A stretch of 64,000 nt of DNA from contig NZ_FCOI02000022.1 of assembly GCF_001544795.2 (NCBI RefSeq), forward strand, positions 1 through 64,000. The letters run 5' to 3'. Position numbers and translations under genes: made by a program. A model generated the notes under the pieces. It saw only the letters and a program-made list of their open reading frames with translations, had not been told where the DNA came from and ran no database searches. This DNA comes from Caballeronia temeraria. GTDB lineage: Bacteria > Pseudomonadota > Gammaproteobacteria > Burkholderiales > Burkholderiaceae. Positions 8,078 to 17,565 of this stretch are shown here, one piece after another (position 1 is the stretch's first letter; each line of letters opens with the position of its first letter).

Positions 8078-10165
8078 ATGTCCGCTTCCACGCTTCCCGA
8101 TGTCGCAACAGTCGCCACGCCTTCGCCGTGGCATCGCGGCGAAGTCGCCATTCAGAAAGCCTTCGGCGTCGACGCGCGCATGGACGGCGTCGGGCGGCGC
8201 GTCGTGCGCGATTACATGCCGGATCAGCATCGCCAGTTCTTCGGGCAATTGCCGTTCGTCGTGGCGGGTTCCGTCGACGAACGCGGCGATGCCTGGGCGA
8301 CGCTGCTCGCCGGTCATCCCGGCTTCATGCGCACGCCCGATGCAAAAACCTTGTCGATGAGCGGCGCACGCGATCCGCTCGATCCCGCCGATGCCGGCAT
8401 GAACGACGGCGCGTCGATCGGCCTGCTCGGCATCGAGATGCACACGCGCCGCCGCAATCGTCTGAACGGCGTGATTCGTCGCGATGGCGCGAACGCCGCG
8501 TTCGATGTGTCCGTCGAGCAGAGCTTCGGCAATTGCCCGCAATACATTCAGTTGCGCGATGTCGAGTTCGTGCGCGATCCGGCCGTGCCCTCGCCCGTGC
8601 CGCCGCTCCGACTCGACACCCTCTCGCCGCGCGCGAAAGCGATGATCGCGGGCGCGGACACGTTCTTCGTCGCATCGTATTTCGATCGCGAGGACGGGCA
8701 TCGGCAAGTGGACGTGTCGCATCGCGGCGGCAAGCCGGGTTTCGTGCGGCTGTCGGACGACGGCACGCTCACGATTCCCGATTTCGCCGGCAATCTCTTT
8801 TTCAACACGCTCGGCAATATTCTCGTGAACGGGCGCGCGGGCCTCGTGTTCGCGGACTTCGAAACGGGCGACGTGCTGCAGCTCGCGGGCGATGCCGACG
8901 TGCTGCTCGATTCGCCCGAAACCGCCGCGTTCCAGGGCGCGGAGCGGCTGTGGCGCTTCACGCCGCGCCGCGTGTTCTATCGCGCGGCGGCGTTGCCTTT
9001 GCGATGGAAGGCGCGCCGCGACGGCGCGTCGCCCAATTCGCTGATGACGGGCGACTGGGCGCAAGTGGCCGAGCGTCTGAAGGCGGCCGCGCTCGCGAAC
9101 GTGTGGCGCGAATTCCGCGTGAGCAAGATCGTCGATGAAAGCGATGCGATCCGCTCGTTCCATCTCGAACCGGCCGATGGCGCGGGCATCGTCGTGCACA
9201 AGGCGGGGCAGCATCTGCCGATCCGCGTGACGCTGCCCGGCGATGCGAAGCCGCAGATTCGCACTTACACGCTTTCGGTCGCGCCGTCGGACGGCGTGTA
9301 TCGCATCAGCGTGAAGCGCGACGGACGCGTGTCGGCGCATCTGCACGACACGTTGAAAGCGGGCGATGTCATCGAGGCGCGCGCGCCGGCGGGCGATTTC
9401 ACGATCGATCCGCTGGAGCACCGGCCTGCCGTGCTGATGGCGGCGGGCGTCGGCATCACGCCGATGCTCGCGATGCTGCGGCATCTCGTCTACGAAGGTT
9501 TGCGGAAGCGCCGCGTGCGTCCGGTGTGGATGATCGTGTCGGCGCATTCGCTCGCGAGCCGCGCGTTTTCGCGGGAAATCGATGCGCTCGCGCAAAGCGC
9601 GGGCGGCGCGGTGACCGTGATCCGCGTGCTGAGCGACACGAACGGCGCGCAGTTCGAGCGCGATTACGATGTGTCGGGGCGCATCGATATCGATCTGCTG
9701 ACGAGCCGCCTGCCCTTCAACGACTACGATTTCTATCTGTGCGGGCCGGGCGCGTTCATGCAGTCGATCTACGATGGCCTGCGCGCGCTCAACGTCGCCG
9801 ATGCGCGTGTGCATGCGGAAGCGTTCGGTCCATCGGCGCTGAAGCGCACGGCGGATCGCGGCGCGGACGTGAAACCGATGCGGCCCGCCGCGACCGAACC
9901 CGTGAAGATCGAATTTCTGAAGTCGGGCACGCGCGCGCAATGGAAGCCGGGCAGCGGCACGTTGCTGGAACTCGCGGAGGCGAGCGGTTTGTCGCCCGAG
10001 TTCAATTGCCGGGGCGGCACGTGCGGCACTTGCCGGACGCGCGTCGTGCAGGGCGCGGTGTCGTATGAGAACGAGCCGGCGTTTCATGCCGGCGAGGATG
10101 AAGCGCTGATTTGCTGCGCGATGCCGGCGGCTGGAGAGGGAGAGGCGCTCGTGCTCGATGTGTGA
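8078..10165 (+). CDS. PNPOx-like/ferredoxin-NADP reductase/2Fe-2S fusion oxidoreductase
   Basis: This is a 695-residue three-part flavoprotein. Residues about 1-330 form a pyridoxamine-phosphate-oxidase-like split barrel (VAGSVDERGDAWATLLAGHPGF; NLFFNTLGNILVNGRAGLVF; DVLQLAGDADVLLD). Residues about 350-590 form a ferredoxin reductase-type FAD/NAD(P) unit (RTYTLSVAP for FAD; GVGITPMLAMLR and FYLCGPGAFM for NAD(P)). The C-terminus is a plant-type 2Fe-2S domain with C644, C649, C652 and C679 or C680. Electrons would flow NAD(P)H to FAD to 2Fe-2S to the barrel's flavin. The substrate is unknown. It is co-directional with the GST gene upstream and the LysR gene downstream, suggesting a xenobiotic or oxidative-stress response unit. 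Confidence 0.88.
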   Translation: MSASTLPDVATVATPSPWHRGEVAIQKAFGVDARMDGVGRRVVRDYMPDQHRQFFGQLPFVVAGSVDERGDAWATLLAGHPGFMRTPDAKTLSMSGARDPLDPADAGMNDGASIGLLGIEMHTRRRNRLNGVIRRDGANAAFDVSVEQSFGNCPQYIQLRDVEFVRDPAVPSPVPPLRLDTLSPRAKAMIAGADTFFVASYFDREDGHRQVDVSHRGGKPGFVRLSDDGTLTIPDFAGNLFFNTLGNILVNGRAGLVFADFETGDVLQLAGDADVLLDSPETAAFQGAERLWRFTPRRVFYRAAALPLRWKARRDGASPNSLMTGDWAQVAERLKAAALANVWREFRVSKIVDESDAIRSFHLEPADGAGIVVHKAGQHLPIRVTLPGDAKPQIRTYTLSVAPSDGVYRISVKRDGRVSAHLHDTLKAGDVIEARAPAGDFTIDPLEHRPAVLMAAGVGITPMLAMLRHLVYEGLRKRRVRPVWMIVSAHSLASRAFSREIDALAQSAGGAVTVIRVLSDTNGAQFERDYDVSGRIDIDLLTSRLPFNDYDFYLCGPGAFMQSIYDGLRALNVADARVHAEAFGPSALKRTADRGADVKPMRPAATEPVKIEFLKSGTRAQWKPGSGTLLELAEASGLSPEFNCRGGTCGTCRTRVVQGAVSYENEPAFHAGEDEALICCAMPAAGEGEALVLDV

Positions 10166-10234
10166 TGATTGTGCCCCGCCCCCATATCCACGAGAATGCA
10201 CGGCATCCTTCAAGCTGGCACGCCGCGCTTTCTC

Positions 10235-11134
10235 ATGGACCGTTTACAGGCAATGACGACCTTCGTCACGGTGGTCGAAACCGGCGGCTTCGCATCGGCG
10301 GCGCGCAAGCTCGATGTGTCGCCGTCGGTCGTGAGCCGCGTCGTGACCGAACTCGAAGAGCATCTCGGCGTGCGCCTGCTTACGCGTACCACACGCGTCG
10401 TGCGTCTCACCGACGCCGGCAGCGGCTACTTCGAGGACTGCCGCCGCATCCTCGGCGAAATCGACAACGCCGAGCTTTCCGCGACCGGCACGCATTCGTC
10501 GCCGCGCGGCCTGCTCTCGATCACCGCGCCGGTCATGTTCGGCCGGCTGCACGTCACGCCGATCATCCTCGACTATCTCGGCCGCTATCCCGAAGCCGAT
10601 GCAAGCTGCTGGTTCGTCGACCGCGTCGTGAATCTCGTCGACGAAGGCATCGACGTGGCCGTGCGCATCGCGCAACTGCCGGATTCGTCGCTGCAGGCGA
10701 TCAACGTCGGGCGCGTGCGGCGCGTGCTGTGCGCATCGCCCGCCTATCTCGCGAAGCACGGCACGCCGCGTCATCCGGACGATCTCGCGCAACATGTGAT
10801 CATTGCGTCGACGGGCTCGTCGACGCCGCCGGAATGGCGGCTTCAGGACGGCGAGCGCCAGTTTCTCGTGCGCTCGCATCCGCGTCTCACGACGACGACC
10901 AACGATTCGGCCATCGCCGCCGCGCTCGCGGATTTCGGCATCGCGCGGCTTATGTCGTATCAGGTCGCGCAGCACGTGACCGACGGGCGCCTTTCGATCG
11001 TGCTGCCCGACTTCGAGCCGCCGCCCTTGCCGATTCATCTCGTGCATCGCGAAGGGCGTCACGTCACGCAAAAGGTGCGCGCGTTTCTCGACCTCGCCGT
11101 GGCGACGCTGCGCGCGGATGAATCGTTGCGCTAA
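10235..11134 (+). CDS. LysR-type transcriptional regulator
   Basis: This 299-residue LTTR has an N-terminal winged HTH (ETGGFASAARKLDVSPSVVSRVVTELEEHLGVRLLTRTTR) followed by a periplasmic-binding-like effector domain (YPEADASCWFVDRVVNLVDEGIDVAVRI). That effector region is characteristic of the large Burkholderia LTTR group seen next to oxidoreductases. It follows the GST/oxidoreductase pair in the same direction, 69 nt downstream, so it could be co-transcribed and autoregulatory. The start at 10235 is the ATG at which the HTH begins in related proteins. The effector is unknown. Confidence 0.9.
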   Translation: MDRLQAMTTFVTVVETGGFASAARKLDVSPSVVSRVVTELEEHLGVRLLTRTTRVVRLTDAGSGYFEDCRRILGEIDNAELSATGTHSSPRGLLSITAPVMFGRLHVTPIILDYLGRYPEADASCWFVDRVVNLVDEGIDVAVRIAQLPDSSLQAINVGRVRRVLCASPAYLAKHGTPRHPDDLAQHVIIASTGSSTPPEWRLQDGERQFLVRSHPRLTTTTNDSAIAAALADFGIARLMSYQVAQHVTDGRLSIVLPDFEPPPLPIHLVHREGRHVTQKVRAFLDLAVATLRADESLR

Positions 11135-11152
11135 GCGCGCTAAACATACGCG

Positions 11153-11165
11153 TTGTCGGTGACAA
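11153..11165. promoter_or_regulatory. short dyad upstream of zwf
   Basis: TTGTC-GGT-GACAA is a perfect 5-bp-arm dyad in the 174-nt gap before zwf. HexR sites in pseudomonads are TTGT-N7/8-ACAA, whereas the spacing here is 5, so identity is uncertain. Confidence 0.3.
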
Positions 11166-11308
11166 AACGTCCATCGCCCGTCGAATCGAACGGCCGTTAG
11201 CACGACTGCCGTGCAAAATGCCGGCAAAACATGCAACATAGCTGTCTCGAACGATCTCACCGATCGCCGCGCTTTCGGCTTATCTGAACCTTTACCGGCT
11301 CAAGCACC

Positions 11309-12784
11309 ATGACGAATCCAACTTCTCCCTTGAACGAACGCCCGCTCGACATGATCATCTTCGGGGGCGGCGGAGACCTGGCGGCGCGCAAGCTGCTGCC
11401 GGCGCTCTACATGGCGCACACGCACTGCAACCTTCCCGCCGACACGCGCATTCTCGCCATCGGCCGCAAGGACTGGACGCGCGAGGATTACCTCAAGAAC
11501 TTCATGGAAGAGCAGGCGCGCCCGTTCATCGAATCCAAAGTGTTCGATGCGCAGTCCTGGGACAAATTCCTCGCGCTCTTCGACTACGTACGCATCGACG
11601 TGGAAAATCCGGGCGATTTCGAGCGTCTCGCGCAGGCCGTGCGCCCCGGCTCGCAGCGCGTGCTGTATCTGTCGACGTCGCCGGAACTGTTCGTCACCAT
11701 CTGCACCAACCTCGATAACGCGGGCATTCTCGACGAGCACGCGCGCGTCGTGCTGGAAAAGCCGCTCGGCCACGATCTCGCCTCGGCGGTCGCCATCAAC
11801 GATGCGGTCGGCAAGCACTTCAAGGAAGAGCAGATTTATCGCATCGACCATTATCTCGGCAAGGAAACCGTGCAGAACCTGATGGTGCTGCGATTCGGCA
11901 ACGCGATCTTCGGCCCGCTGTGGCAGGCGCCGTATATCAAGAGCGTGCAGATCACGGTGTCGGAGACGGTGGGCGTCGGCAGCCGCGCGGGCTTCTACGA
12001 TCACACCGGCGCACTGCGCGACATGGTGCAGAACCACTTGCTGCAACTGCTTTGCATCGTCGCGATGGAACCGCCCGTCTCGCTCGATCCGGACGCCGTG
12101 CGCGACGAAAAACTGAAGGTGCTGAAGTCGCTGCGGCCGATGACCGTCGCGGACATCGCCCGCGACACCGTGCGCGGCCAGTACACGGCGGGCGCGGTCG
12201 GCGGCGAGGCGGTGAAGGGGTATCTCGAAGAGCAGAACGTGCCCGCCGACAGCCGCGCGGAAACGTTCGTCGCGTTGCGCGCGCATATCAACAACTGGCG
12301 CTGGGCCAACGTGCCGTTCTTCCTGCGCACGGGCAAGCGCATGCAGAATCGCCGCTCGGAGATCGTCATCGACTTCGCGGATCTGCCGTTCTCGATCATT
12401 CCCGATGGTCCGCGTCACTACGGCAACCGCCTCACGATCACGTTGCAGCCGGAAGAATCGATCCAGCTTCAGATGTTGGCGAAGGAGCCGGGCAGCGGCA
12501 TGCACATGCAGCCGGTCACGCTCAATCTCGACTTGCAGCAGGCCATGACGCAGCGCCGCGCGGAAGCGTATGAGCGCCTGCTCATCGACGTGATTCGCGG
12601 CCGCCTCACGCATTTCATGCGCCGCGACGAACTGGAAGCGGCATGGACGTGGGTCGAGCCGATTCTCAACGGTTGGAAGGAACTCGGCGACCGGCCGCGC
12701 GGTTATACGGCGGGAACGTTCGGCCCGGCCGCCTCGAGCGCGTTGATGGCGCGTGAGAATCTCGCCTGGGCGGAAGAAGCCTGA
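11309..12784 (+). CDS. zwf: glucose-6-phosphate 1-dehydrogenase
   Basis: This 491-residue enzyme oxidises glucose-6-phosphate to 6-phosphogluconolactone with NADP/NAD, at the entry to the Entner-Doudoroff and pentose phosphate routes. The dinucleotide-binding start is IIFGGGGDLAARKLLPALY, with GGGGDL where many homologues have GASGDL. The active-site signature is RIDHYLGKE, including the substrate-binding histidine and lysine. The conserved stretch GYLEEQNVPADSRAETFVALRAHINNWRWANVPF follows. Length is typical. No pgl, glk or edd gene is adjacent, so this is a stand-alone copy and the genome may have another. It ends 1 nt from the convergent FUSC gene. Confidence 0.95.
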   Translation: MTNPTSPLNERPLDMIIFGGGGDLAARKLLPALYMAHTHCNLPADTRILAIGRKDWTREDYLKNFMEEQARPFIESKVFDAQSWDKFLALFDYVRIDVENPGDFERLAQAVRPGSQRVLYLSTSPELFVTICTNLDNAGILDEHARVVLEKPLGHDLASAVAINDAVGKHFKEEQIYRIDHYLGKETVQNLMVLRFGNAIFGPLWQAPYIKSVQITVSETVGVGSRAGFYDHTGALRDMVQNHLLQLLCIVAMEPPVSLDPDAVRDEKLKVLKSLRPMTVADIARDTVRGQYTAGAVGGEAVKGYLEEQNVPADSRAETFVALRAHINNWRWANVPFFLRTGKRMQNRRSEIVIDFADLPFSIIPDGPRHYGNRLTITLQPEESIQLQMLAKEPGSGMHMQPVTLNLDLQQAMTQRRAEAYERLLIDVIRGRLTHFMRRDELEAAWTWVEPILNGWKELGDRPRGYTAGTFGPAASSALMARENLAWAEEA

Positions 12785-12785
12785 T

Positions 12786-14078
12786 TCACCGCATCGCGGC
12801 ATGCGGTGTCCGGCGCGCGGTCCATAGCGCGCCGGCCGCCATTACCGCCGACAACACCACGATTCCCGCGAGTATCCCTTCGAGGCGCATCAGCGCGGGC
12901 ATCGGGTCGGACGACCAATGGTGATCCTGCACGAACACCATGATGAACGCGATGCCGAACTGCCGCCCGACATAGCTCGCGCCTTGCGTTCCGGTTTGCA
13001 CGTGACAGCCGATCCACACGCCCGCGCACAGCGCGAGCATGCAGGCGAACGGGTTGTCGCCCAATAAGGGCAGCAGCGCGAGGCTCAACGCGCCCGCCAG
13101 CAGACAGCCGATGAAACGCTGAATCATGCGCTCGGCGACCGGCTTGCTGGTCGGCTTGCCGAGCGCCGATGCGGGCAGGATCAGCACGGCGACCGCCGTC
13201 ACCATCGCCTGCGCGAAGCCGGGCAGGTTCCACGCATACGCGAGCGCGGCGAGGATCATCACCGACCACGCGCCTTCCCATGCGAGGCGCCTGCGCATGG
13301 CGAGCGCGATCTGGCCGGCGCGCGCGACGTGCATCGCATCGAGCGCCTGCACGGCGCGGGCGGCATCGGAAGGAATGACGGTGACGGTTTGCGCGTTGAC
13401 GCCATCGACACGATCCACCGTCGATGCCGCCTGAGCGCGCGGCACCGGCGCCGCCCCGCGCAACTTCCGGTAGTGCTGCACGCCTGCATGAAAGAGCGCA
13501 GACACGGCCACGCACGCCACCGTTCCGACGACCACTTCGGCGACGCGCAGCAGCGCGAACGACGCCGTCGCGGCCGCGGACACGAGCCGATGCGCCTCGA
13601 AGGTCACCATCAGCGCGGTCACGCCGCCGAGCACCCACGCGTAGCCCGCGTCCGAAACCAGCGCGCGATACACCGACATGCCGACGAGCGCGCCGAGCAG
13701 CGGCACGAAGAGCCACGGCACGTCGCCGATCAGCGGTCCGGCCACGGCGCCGATCAGCGCGCCCGCGATCGTCCCGACCACGCGATGCACGCCGCGCTGC
13801 GCGCACGCCGAGAATTTCGACTGCATCACCGCGAAGCCGCTGATCGCGGCCCACCAGATGTTGCTCAGATGGAATGCATAGGCGAGCGCGACGGCCAGCC
13901 CGACGGACAACATCGCTTGCGTGGCGAAGAGCGCGCGCGCGGGCGTCGGCCTGATCGCGATGAGTTCGCGCCCGAGCGCGGCGAAGGCGTCACGGACGAT
14001 GTGGACGAACGCGCCCACGGCTGCGGCGCTTTCGTCGGAGATGGAATGGGCGCTTCGGGGGGGATCGTCGGTCGGCAT
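12786..14078 (-). CDS. FUSC family membrane protein
   Basis: This 430-residue inner-membrane protein has the duplicated architecture of the fusaric-acid-resistance (FUSC/YccS-like) family. One block of hydrophobic helices (about residues 45-195; SNIWWAAISGFAVMQSK and RVVGTIAGALIGAVAGPLIG) is followed by a cytoplasmic linker (about 200-260) and a second block (about 265-425; WEGAWSVMILAALAYAW). Such proteins are linked to aromatic-acid efflux. Here it lacks the usual partner MFP and outer-membrane factor genes, so transport activity is inferred only from the family. It is transcribed away from the LysE-type gene region. Confidence 0.85.
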   Translation of the reverse strand: MPTDDPPRSAHSISDESAAAVGAFVHIVRDAFAALGRELIAIRPTPARALFATQAMLSVGLAVALAYAFHLSNIWWAAISGFAVMQSKFSACAQRGVHRVVGTIAGALIGAVAGPLIGDVPWLFVPLLGALVGMSVYRALVSDAGYAWVLGGVTALMVTFEAHRLVSAAATASFALLRVAEVVVGTVACVAVSALFHAGVQHYRKLRGAAPVPRAQAASTVDRVDGVNAQTVTVIPSDAARAVQALDAMHVARAGQIALAMRRRLAWEGAWSVMILAALAYAWNLPGFAQAMVTAVAVLILPASALGKPTSKPVAERMIQRFIGCLLAGALSLALLPLLGDNPFACMLALCAGVWIGCHVQTGTQGASYVGRQFGIAFIMVFVQDHHWSSDPMPALMRLEGILAGIVVLSAVMAAGALWTARRTPHAAMR

Positions 14079-14166
14079 CGTGCTCGCGAGTGATCGGGCG
14101 TCTGGCTTGAGCGTAGCCCCCCATCGTCCGGATGCAAAGCCGAACCGCGAAAGTGCGGCAAATCCG

Positions 14167-14805
14167 CTACACGCGCGATGTCAGCAAGCGAAGGCCCGCC
14201 GCGCCGAACACGAGCGCGAGACACGCATCGAGGCCGCGCTGGATGCGCTGGTAGAGGCGGCGCGCGGAGGCCATCGAGAAGAGCGCGGCATAGCCGCCGA
14301 ACACGCATGCGCCGATGCACAGACACCCCGCGACCACGACGAGCATATGTCCCGGCCCTTCCCCCGCCGACGAACCGAGCGCCGCCACCGACATCCACAC
14401 GAGAATCGCCTTCGGATTCGTGAGATGCAGCAGCGCGCCGCGCGCGTAAAGTTTGCGGCCGCTTTGCCCTTGCGCATCCGCCGGCGAGGTCCGCAGCGGC
14501 GGCTTCCACGCCGCGCGCCCCGACTTGAATGCGAGCCACAACAGATACAGCCCGCCGCAGATCTTCACGCCGACGAGAAAGCCCGAGTACGCCGTCAGCG
14601 CGGCGGAAAGGCCGAGCGCGGCGAGGATCGCCCAGAAGAACGAGCCGGACATCACGCCCGCCGCGAATGCGAAGGCCGCGCGCCGCCCCGACGTGCTCGC
14701 GATGGACATGATCGCGAGATTGCTCGGCCCGGGACTCGCGGTGCCGACGAAATACGCCGAATAAGCGATAAGCAGATTGGCGCTGATCAAGGCGTGGCCG
14801 GTCAT
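14167..14805 (-). CDS. LysE family amino-acid/metabolite exporter
   Basis: This 212-residue protein of six hydrophobic segments has the RhtB/LysE signature YFVGTASPGPSNLAIMSIASTSGRRAAFAFAAGV near the N-terminus (residues about 17-50) and HLTNPKAILVW in the middle. Family members export amino acids or homoserine-type compounds from the cytoplasm. The start at 14805 is preceded by GGAG about 12 nt upstream and gives the standard family length. The next gene in the same direction is FUSC, 88 nt downstream, so the two could share a transcript. The substrate is unknown. Confidence 0.88.
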   Translation of the reverse strand: MTGHALISANLLIAYSAYFVGTASPGPSNLAIMSIASTSGRRAAFAFAAGVMSGSFFWAILAALGLSAALTAYSGFLVGVKICGGLYLLWLAFKSGRAAWKPPLRTSPADAQGQSGRKLYARGALLHLTNPKAILVWMSVAALGSSAGEGPGHMLVVVAGCLCIGACVFGGYAALFSMASARRLYQRIQRGLDACLALVFGAAGLRLLTSRV

Positions 14806-14963
14806 GGTGATCGTGTCTCCGGTTGGAATAGCGACAGTGTCGTGCAGCGAAGGCGCACGCGTCCATGAACGCTTCGCATTTTCGCGGGCAGGCCAATTCC
14901 TTGCGTATATGCACGCCGATGCTATCTTTGAATGCGCACATGCCCCTCTCACAAGGACACATC

Positions 14964-15566
14964 ATGGCGAAAGTACTGGTTCTCTACTATTCGATGTACG
15001 GCCACGTCGAAACAATGGCGCAGGCCATTGCAGAAGGCGCGCGCGGCGTCGCGGGCGCGGAAGTCACGCTCAAGCGCGTGCCCGAAACGATTCCCGCCGA
15101 TCAGGCCGCGAAGATCGGCGTGAAGCTCGATCAGCAGGCGCCCGTCGCCACTGTCGACGAACTCGCGAACTACGACGCGATCATCTTCGGCACGCCTACG
15201 CGTTTCGGCAACATGGCGGGCCAGATGCGCACGTTCCTCGACCAGACGGGCGGGCTGTGGGTGAAAGGCGCGCTCGTCGGCAAGATCGGGAGCGTGTTTT
15301 CATCGACGGCTTCGCAACACGGCGGCCAGGAAACCACGATCACGTCGTTCCATAACACGTTGCTGCATCATGGAATGGTGATCGTCGGCGTGCCGTATGC
15401 GTGCGCCGGGCTCACGAACATGAGCGAGGTTTCGGGCGGCACACCGTACGGCGCGACCACGCTCGCCTCGCCCGACGGCAGCCGCCAGCCTTCGCAAAAC
15501 GAACTCGATATCGCGCGCTATCAGGGCAAGCACGTCGCCGAACTGGCCAGTAAGCTCGCCGGATAG
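14964..15566 (+). CDS. wrbA: NAD(P)H:quinone oxidoreductase, type IV (WrbA)
   Basis: This 200-residue flavodoxin-like protein catalyses two-electron reduction of quinones with FMN, avoiding semiquinone radicals. It has MAKVLVLYYSMYGHVETMAQAIAEGA with the FMN phosphate loop near residues 10-15, GTPTRFGNMAGQMRTFLD, and the STASQHGGQETTITSFHNTLLHHGM block specific to WrbA. Length matches the family. An AAGGAC ribosome site precedes the ATG at 14964. The LysR gene on the opposite strand ends 5 nt from its stop, so they are convergent rather than divergently regulated. Confidence 0.95.
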   Translation: MAKVLVLYYSMYGHVETMAQAIAEGARGVAGAEVTLKRVPETIPADQAAKIGVKLDQQAPVATVDELANYDAIIFGTPTRFGNMAGQMRTFLDQTGGLWVKGALVGKIGSVFSSTASQHGGQETTITSFHNTLLHHGMVIVGVPYACAGLTNMSEVSGGTPYGATTLASPDGSRQPSQNELDIARYQGKHVAELASKLAG

Positions 15567-15571
15567 ACGCG

Positions 15572-16462
15572 TTATCGCGCATAGCGTTCGAGACCTTCGG
15601 CGAGCGCGTCGAAGGTCGCGCGGCAGCGTGGGCTCGCGCGCAAGTCTTCGTGCATCGTCACCCATGTTTCGAGCTGGAACGCGAACGCGTTGGGCAACAC
15701 GCGCACGAGCGCATCGCCGCGCGCGAGCGCGACCTGACACATGCCGATGCCCGCGCCCGCGCGAATCAACGCGAGTTGCGCGAGGTCGCTGTCGGCGCGC
15801 AGTGCGAACGCGTCGCGCGTGAAGCCGGGCAGCGCCTTGCTCGCGCCGCGTAAAAACGCGGTGGGCTTGTCGAAGCCGATCACTGTGTGCTCCCACAGCG
15901 CCTTCGCGTTGCGCGGCGTGCCGTGCCTGTCGAGATAATCGCGGCGCGCGTGCAGGCCAACTTCGATGCTTCCCACACGGCGCGCCACGAGTTGCGCCTG
16001 ACTCGGCCGCACCATGCGCACGGCGATATCGGCTTCGCGCTGCAAAAGATCCTGCACGCGGTTGCTCAGCACGAGCTCGACGACGAGCCGCGGATGCCGC
16101 TCGCGCAGAGCCGCGATAATCGGCGGCAGCACTTCCACGCCGACGATCTCGCTCGCCGATACCCGCACGACGCCCTGCACGCCCGCGCCGTCGGCATGAC
16201 CGCTTGCCGCGCGTTCCAGCGATGCGGCCGTGTGCTGCATCGCCTCGGCGTGCGAGCGCAGCGCGAGCGCGACATCGGTCGGTTGCAGGCCGAGTTGCGA
16301 ACGCGTGAAGAGGCTCACGTTCAATGCATGTTCCAGCGCTTCGACATGACGCCCCGCTGTCGGCTGCGTGATGCCGAGCGCGCGCGCCGCGCCGGAAAGC
16401 GAGCCTTCCTGAAGCACCGCGAGAAACGTGCGATACAGTTCCCAGCCGATATTTTCCGCCAT
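15572..16462 (-). CDS. LysR-type transcriptional regulator
   Basis: This 296-residue LTTR has its HTH at about residues 10-60 (LQEGSLSGAARALGITQPTAGRHVEALEHALNVSLFTRS) and an effector domain with GVVRVSASEIVGVEVLPPIIAALRERHPRLVVEL. It is divergent from the NAD-dependent epimerase-like gene at 16558, with a 95-nt shared promoter region. That gene is therefore the likeliest target. It is convergent with wrbA. The effector is unknown. Confidence 0.9.
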   Translation of the reverse strand: MAENIGWELYRTFLAVLQEGSLSGAARALGITQPTAGRHVEALEHALNVSLFTRSQLGLQPTDVALALRSHAEAMQHTAASLERAASGHADGAGVQGVVRVSASEIVGVEVLPPIIAALRERHPRLVVELVLSNRVQDLLQREADIAVRMVRPSQAQLVARRVGSIEVGLHARRDYLDRHGTPRNAKALWEHTVIGFDKPTAFLRGASKALPGFTRDAFALRADSDLAQLALIRAGAGIGMCQVALARGDALVRVLPNAFAFQLETWVTMHEDLRASPRCRATFDALAEGLERYAR

Positions 16463-16557
16463 ACGAATTTGTATATCCGATCTACACAGTTAGGCAATTT
16501 TATTGCAACGCGAAAGCGCGGAGAATCGGCTTATCGACATAGCGATCGGAGCACGGC

Positions 16558-17565
16558 ATGGCACACGGAGAATCGGTTCTGGTACTCGGCGCGACGGGCG
16601 GCATCGGCGGAGAAGTCGCGCGGCAGTTGCGCGATGCGGGCTGGAAGGTGCGCGGTCTGCGTCGCACGGTGAAGCCGGATGCAGAAGGCATCGAATGGAT
16701 GCAAGGCGATGCGCTGAATCGCGATGACGTCGCTCGCGCGGCGCGTGGCTGCGCGGTCATCGTGCATGCGGTCAATCCGCCGGGCTACAGACGCTGGGCG
16801 GAACTCGTGCTGCCGATGCTCGACAACACCATCGCGGCTGCGAAGCGCGAGCGCGCGACGATCGTCTTGCCGGGCACGATCTACAACTTCGGCCCGGACG
16901 CATTTCCCGTGTTGAACGAAGACTCGCCGCAACATCCGCTCACGCGCAAGGGTGCGATTCGCGTCGAGATGGAAGCGCGTCTGAAACGTGCGAGCGACGA
17001 AGGCGCGCGCGTGCTGATCGTACGCGCCGGCGATTTCTTCGGACCGAAGGCCGGCAACAACTGGTTCTCGCAAGGTCTCGTGAAGCCGGGGCAGCCGGTC
17101 GGCAGGATCAGTTATCCGGGCGCACGAGGCGTCGGGCATGAATGGTCGTATCTGCCCGACGTCGCGCGCACGATGGTCGATCTGCTCGCGCGTCGCGACG
17201 TGCTCGAACCGTTCGCGCGCTTTCACATGGCCGGCCATTGGGACGATGACGGCACGCGCTTCATCACGGCGATGCAGCGCGTGATCGAACGCTGCACGGG
17301 ACGCAAACCGGGCATCGCCGCGTTCCCGTGGTGGCTGCTCACGCTGGCATCGCCATTCAATGCGACGTTTCGCGAAATGCGCGAGATGCGCTATCTATGG
17401 CGCACGCCGATCCGCATGGACAACGCGCGCCTCGTCGCGGCGCTCGGCCGCGAGCCGCACACGCCGCTCGAAGACGCGATCGAAGCGACGCTCGCCGGTC
17501 TCGGCTGCATCGAGCCTAGCGGCCGTATCGACGCTCAGGCTTCGACGTCGAGCTTCACTTCGTAG
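16558..17565 (+). CDS. NAD(P)-dependent epimerase/dehydratase-like (extended SDR)
   Basis: This 335-residue Rossmann protein has VLVLGATGGIGGEVARQLRDAGW at residues 7-29. A sequence similar to the atypical/extended SDR group follows (VIVHAVNPPGYRRW; GTIYNFGPDAFPVLNEDSP, where an active-site Tyr would be expected). It lacks a clean YxxxK catalytic motif, so it may bind NAD(P)H without being a sugar epimerase. It is divergent from a LysR gene. Its 3' end overlaps the convergent phoD-like gene by 31 nt. Function cannot be assigned beyond the family. Confidence 0.8.
   Translation: MAHGESVLVLGATGGIGGEVARQLRDAGWKVRGLRRTVKPDAEGIEWMQGDALNRDDVARAARGCAVIVHAVNPPGYRRWAELVLPMLDNTIAAAKRERATIVLPGTIYNFGPDAFPVLNEDSPQHPLTRKGAIRVEMEARLKRASDEGARVLIVRAGDFFGPKAGNNWFSQGLVKPGQPVGRISYPGARGVGHEWSYLPDVARTMVDLLARRDVLEPFARFHMAGHWDDDGTRFITAMQRVIERCTGRKPGIAAFPWWLLTLASPFNATFREMREMRYLWRTPIRMDNARLVAALGREPHTPLEDAIEATLAGLGCIEPSGRIDAQASTSSFTS

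Noticed and set aside
7457..10213. Very long open frame on the minus strand (918 codons) opposite the oxidoreductase and GST genes
   Set aside because: It is a high-GC antisense shadow: Arg/His/Ala-rich sequence with no domains, fully overlapping two well-supported plus-strand genes.
11153..11165. HexR binding site upstream of zwf
   Set aside because: Spacing in TTGT-N5-ACAA is 5 instead of the 7-8 of known HexR sites; kept only as a low-confidence dyad.
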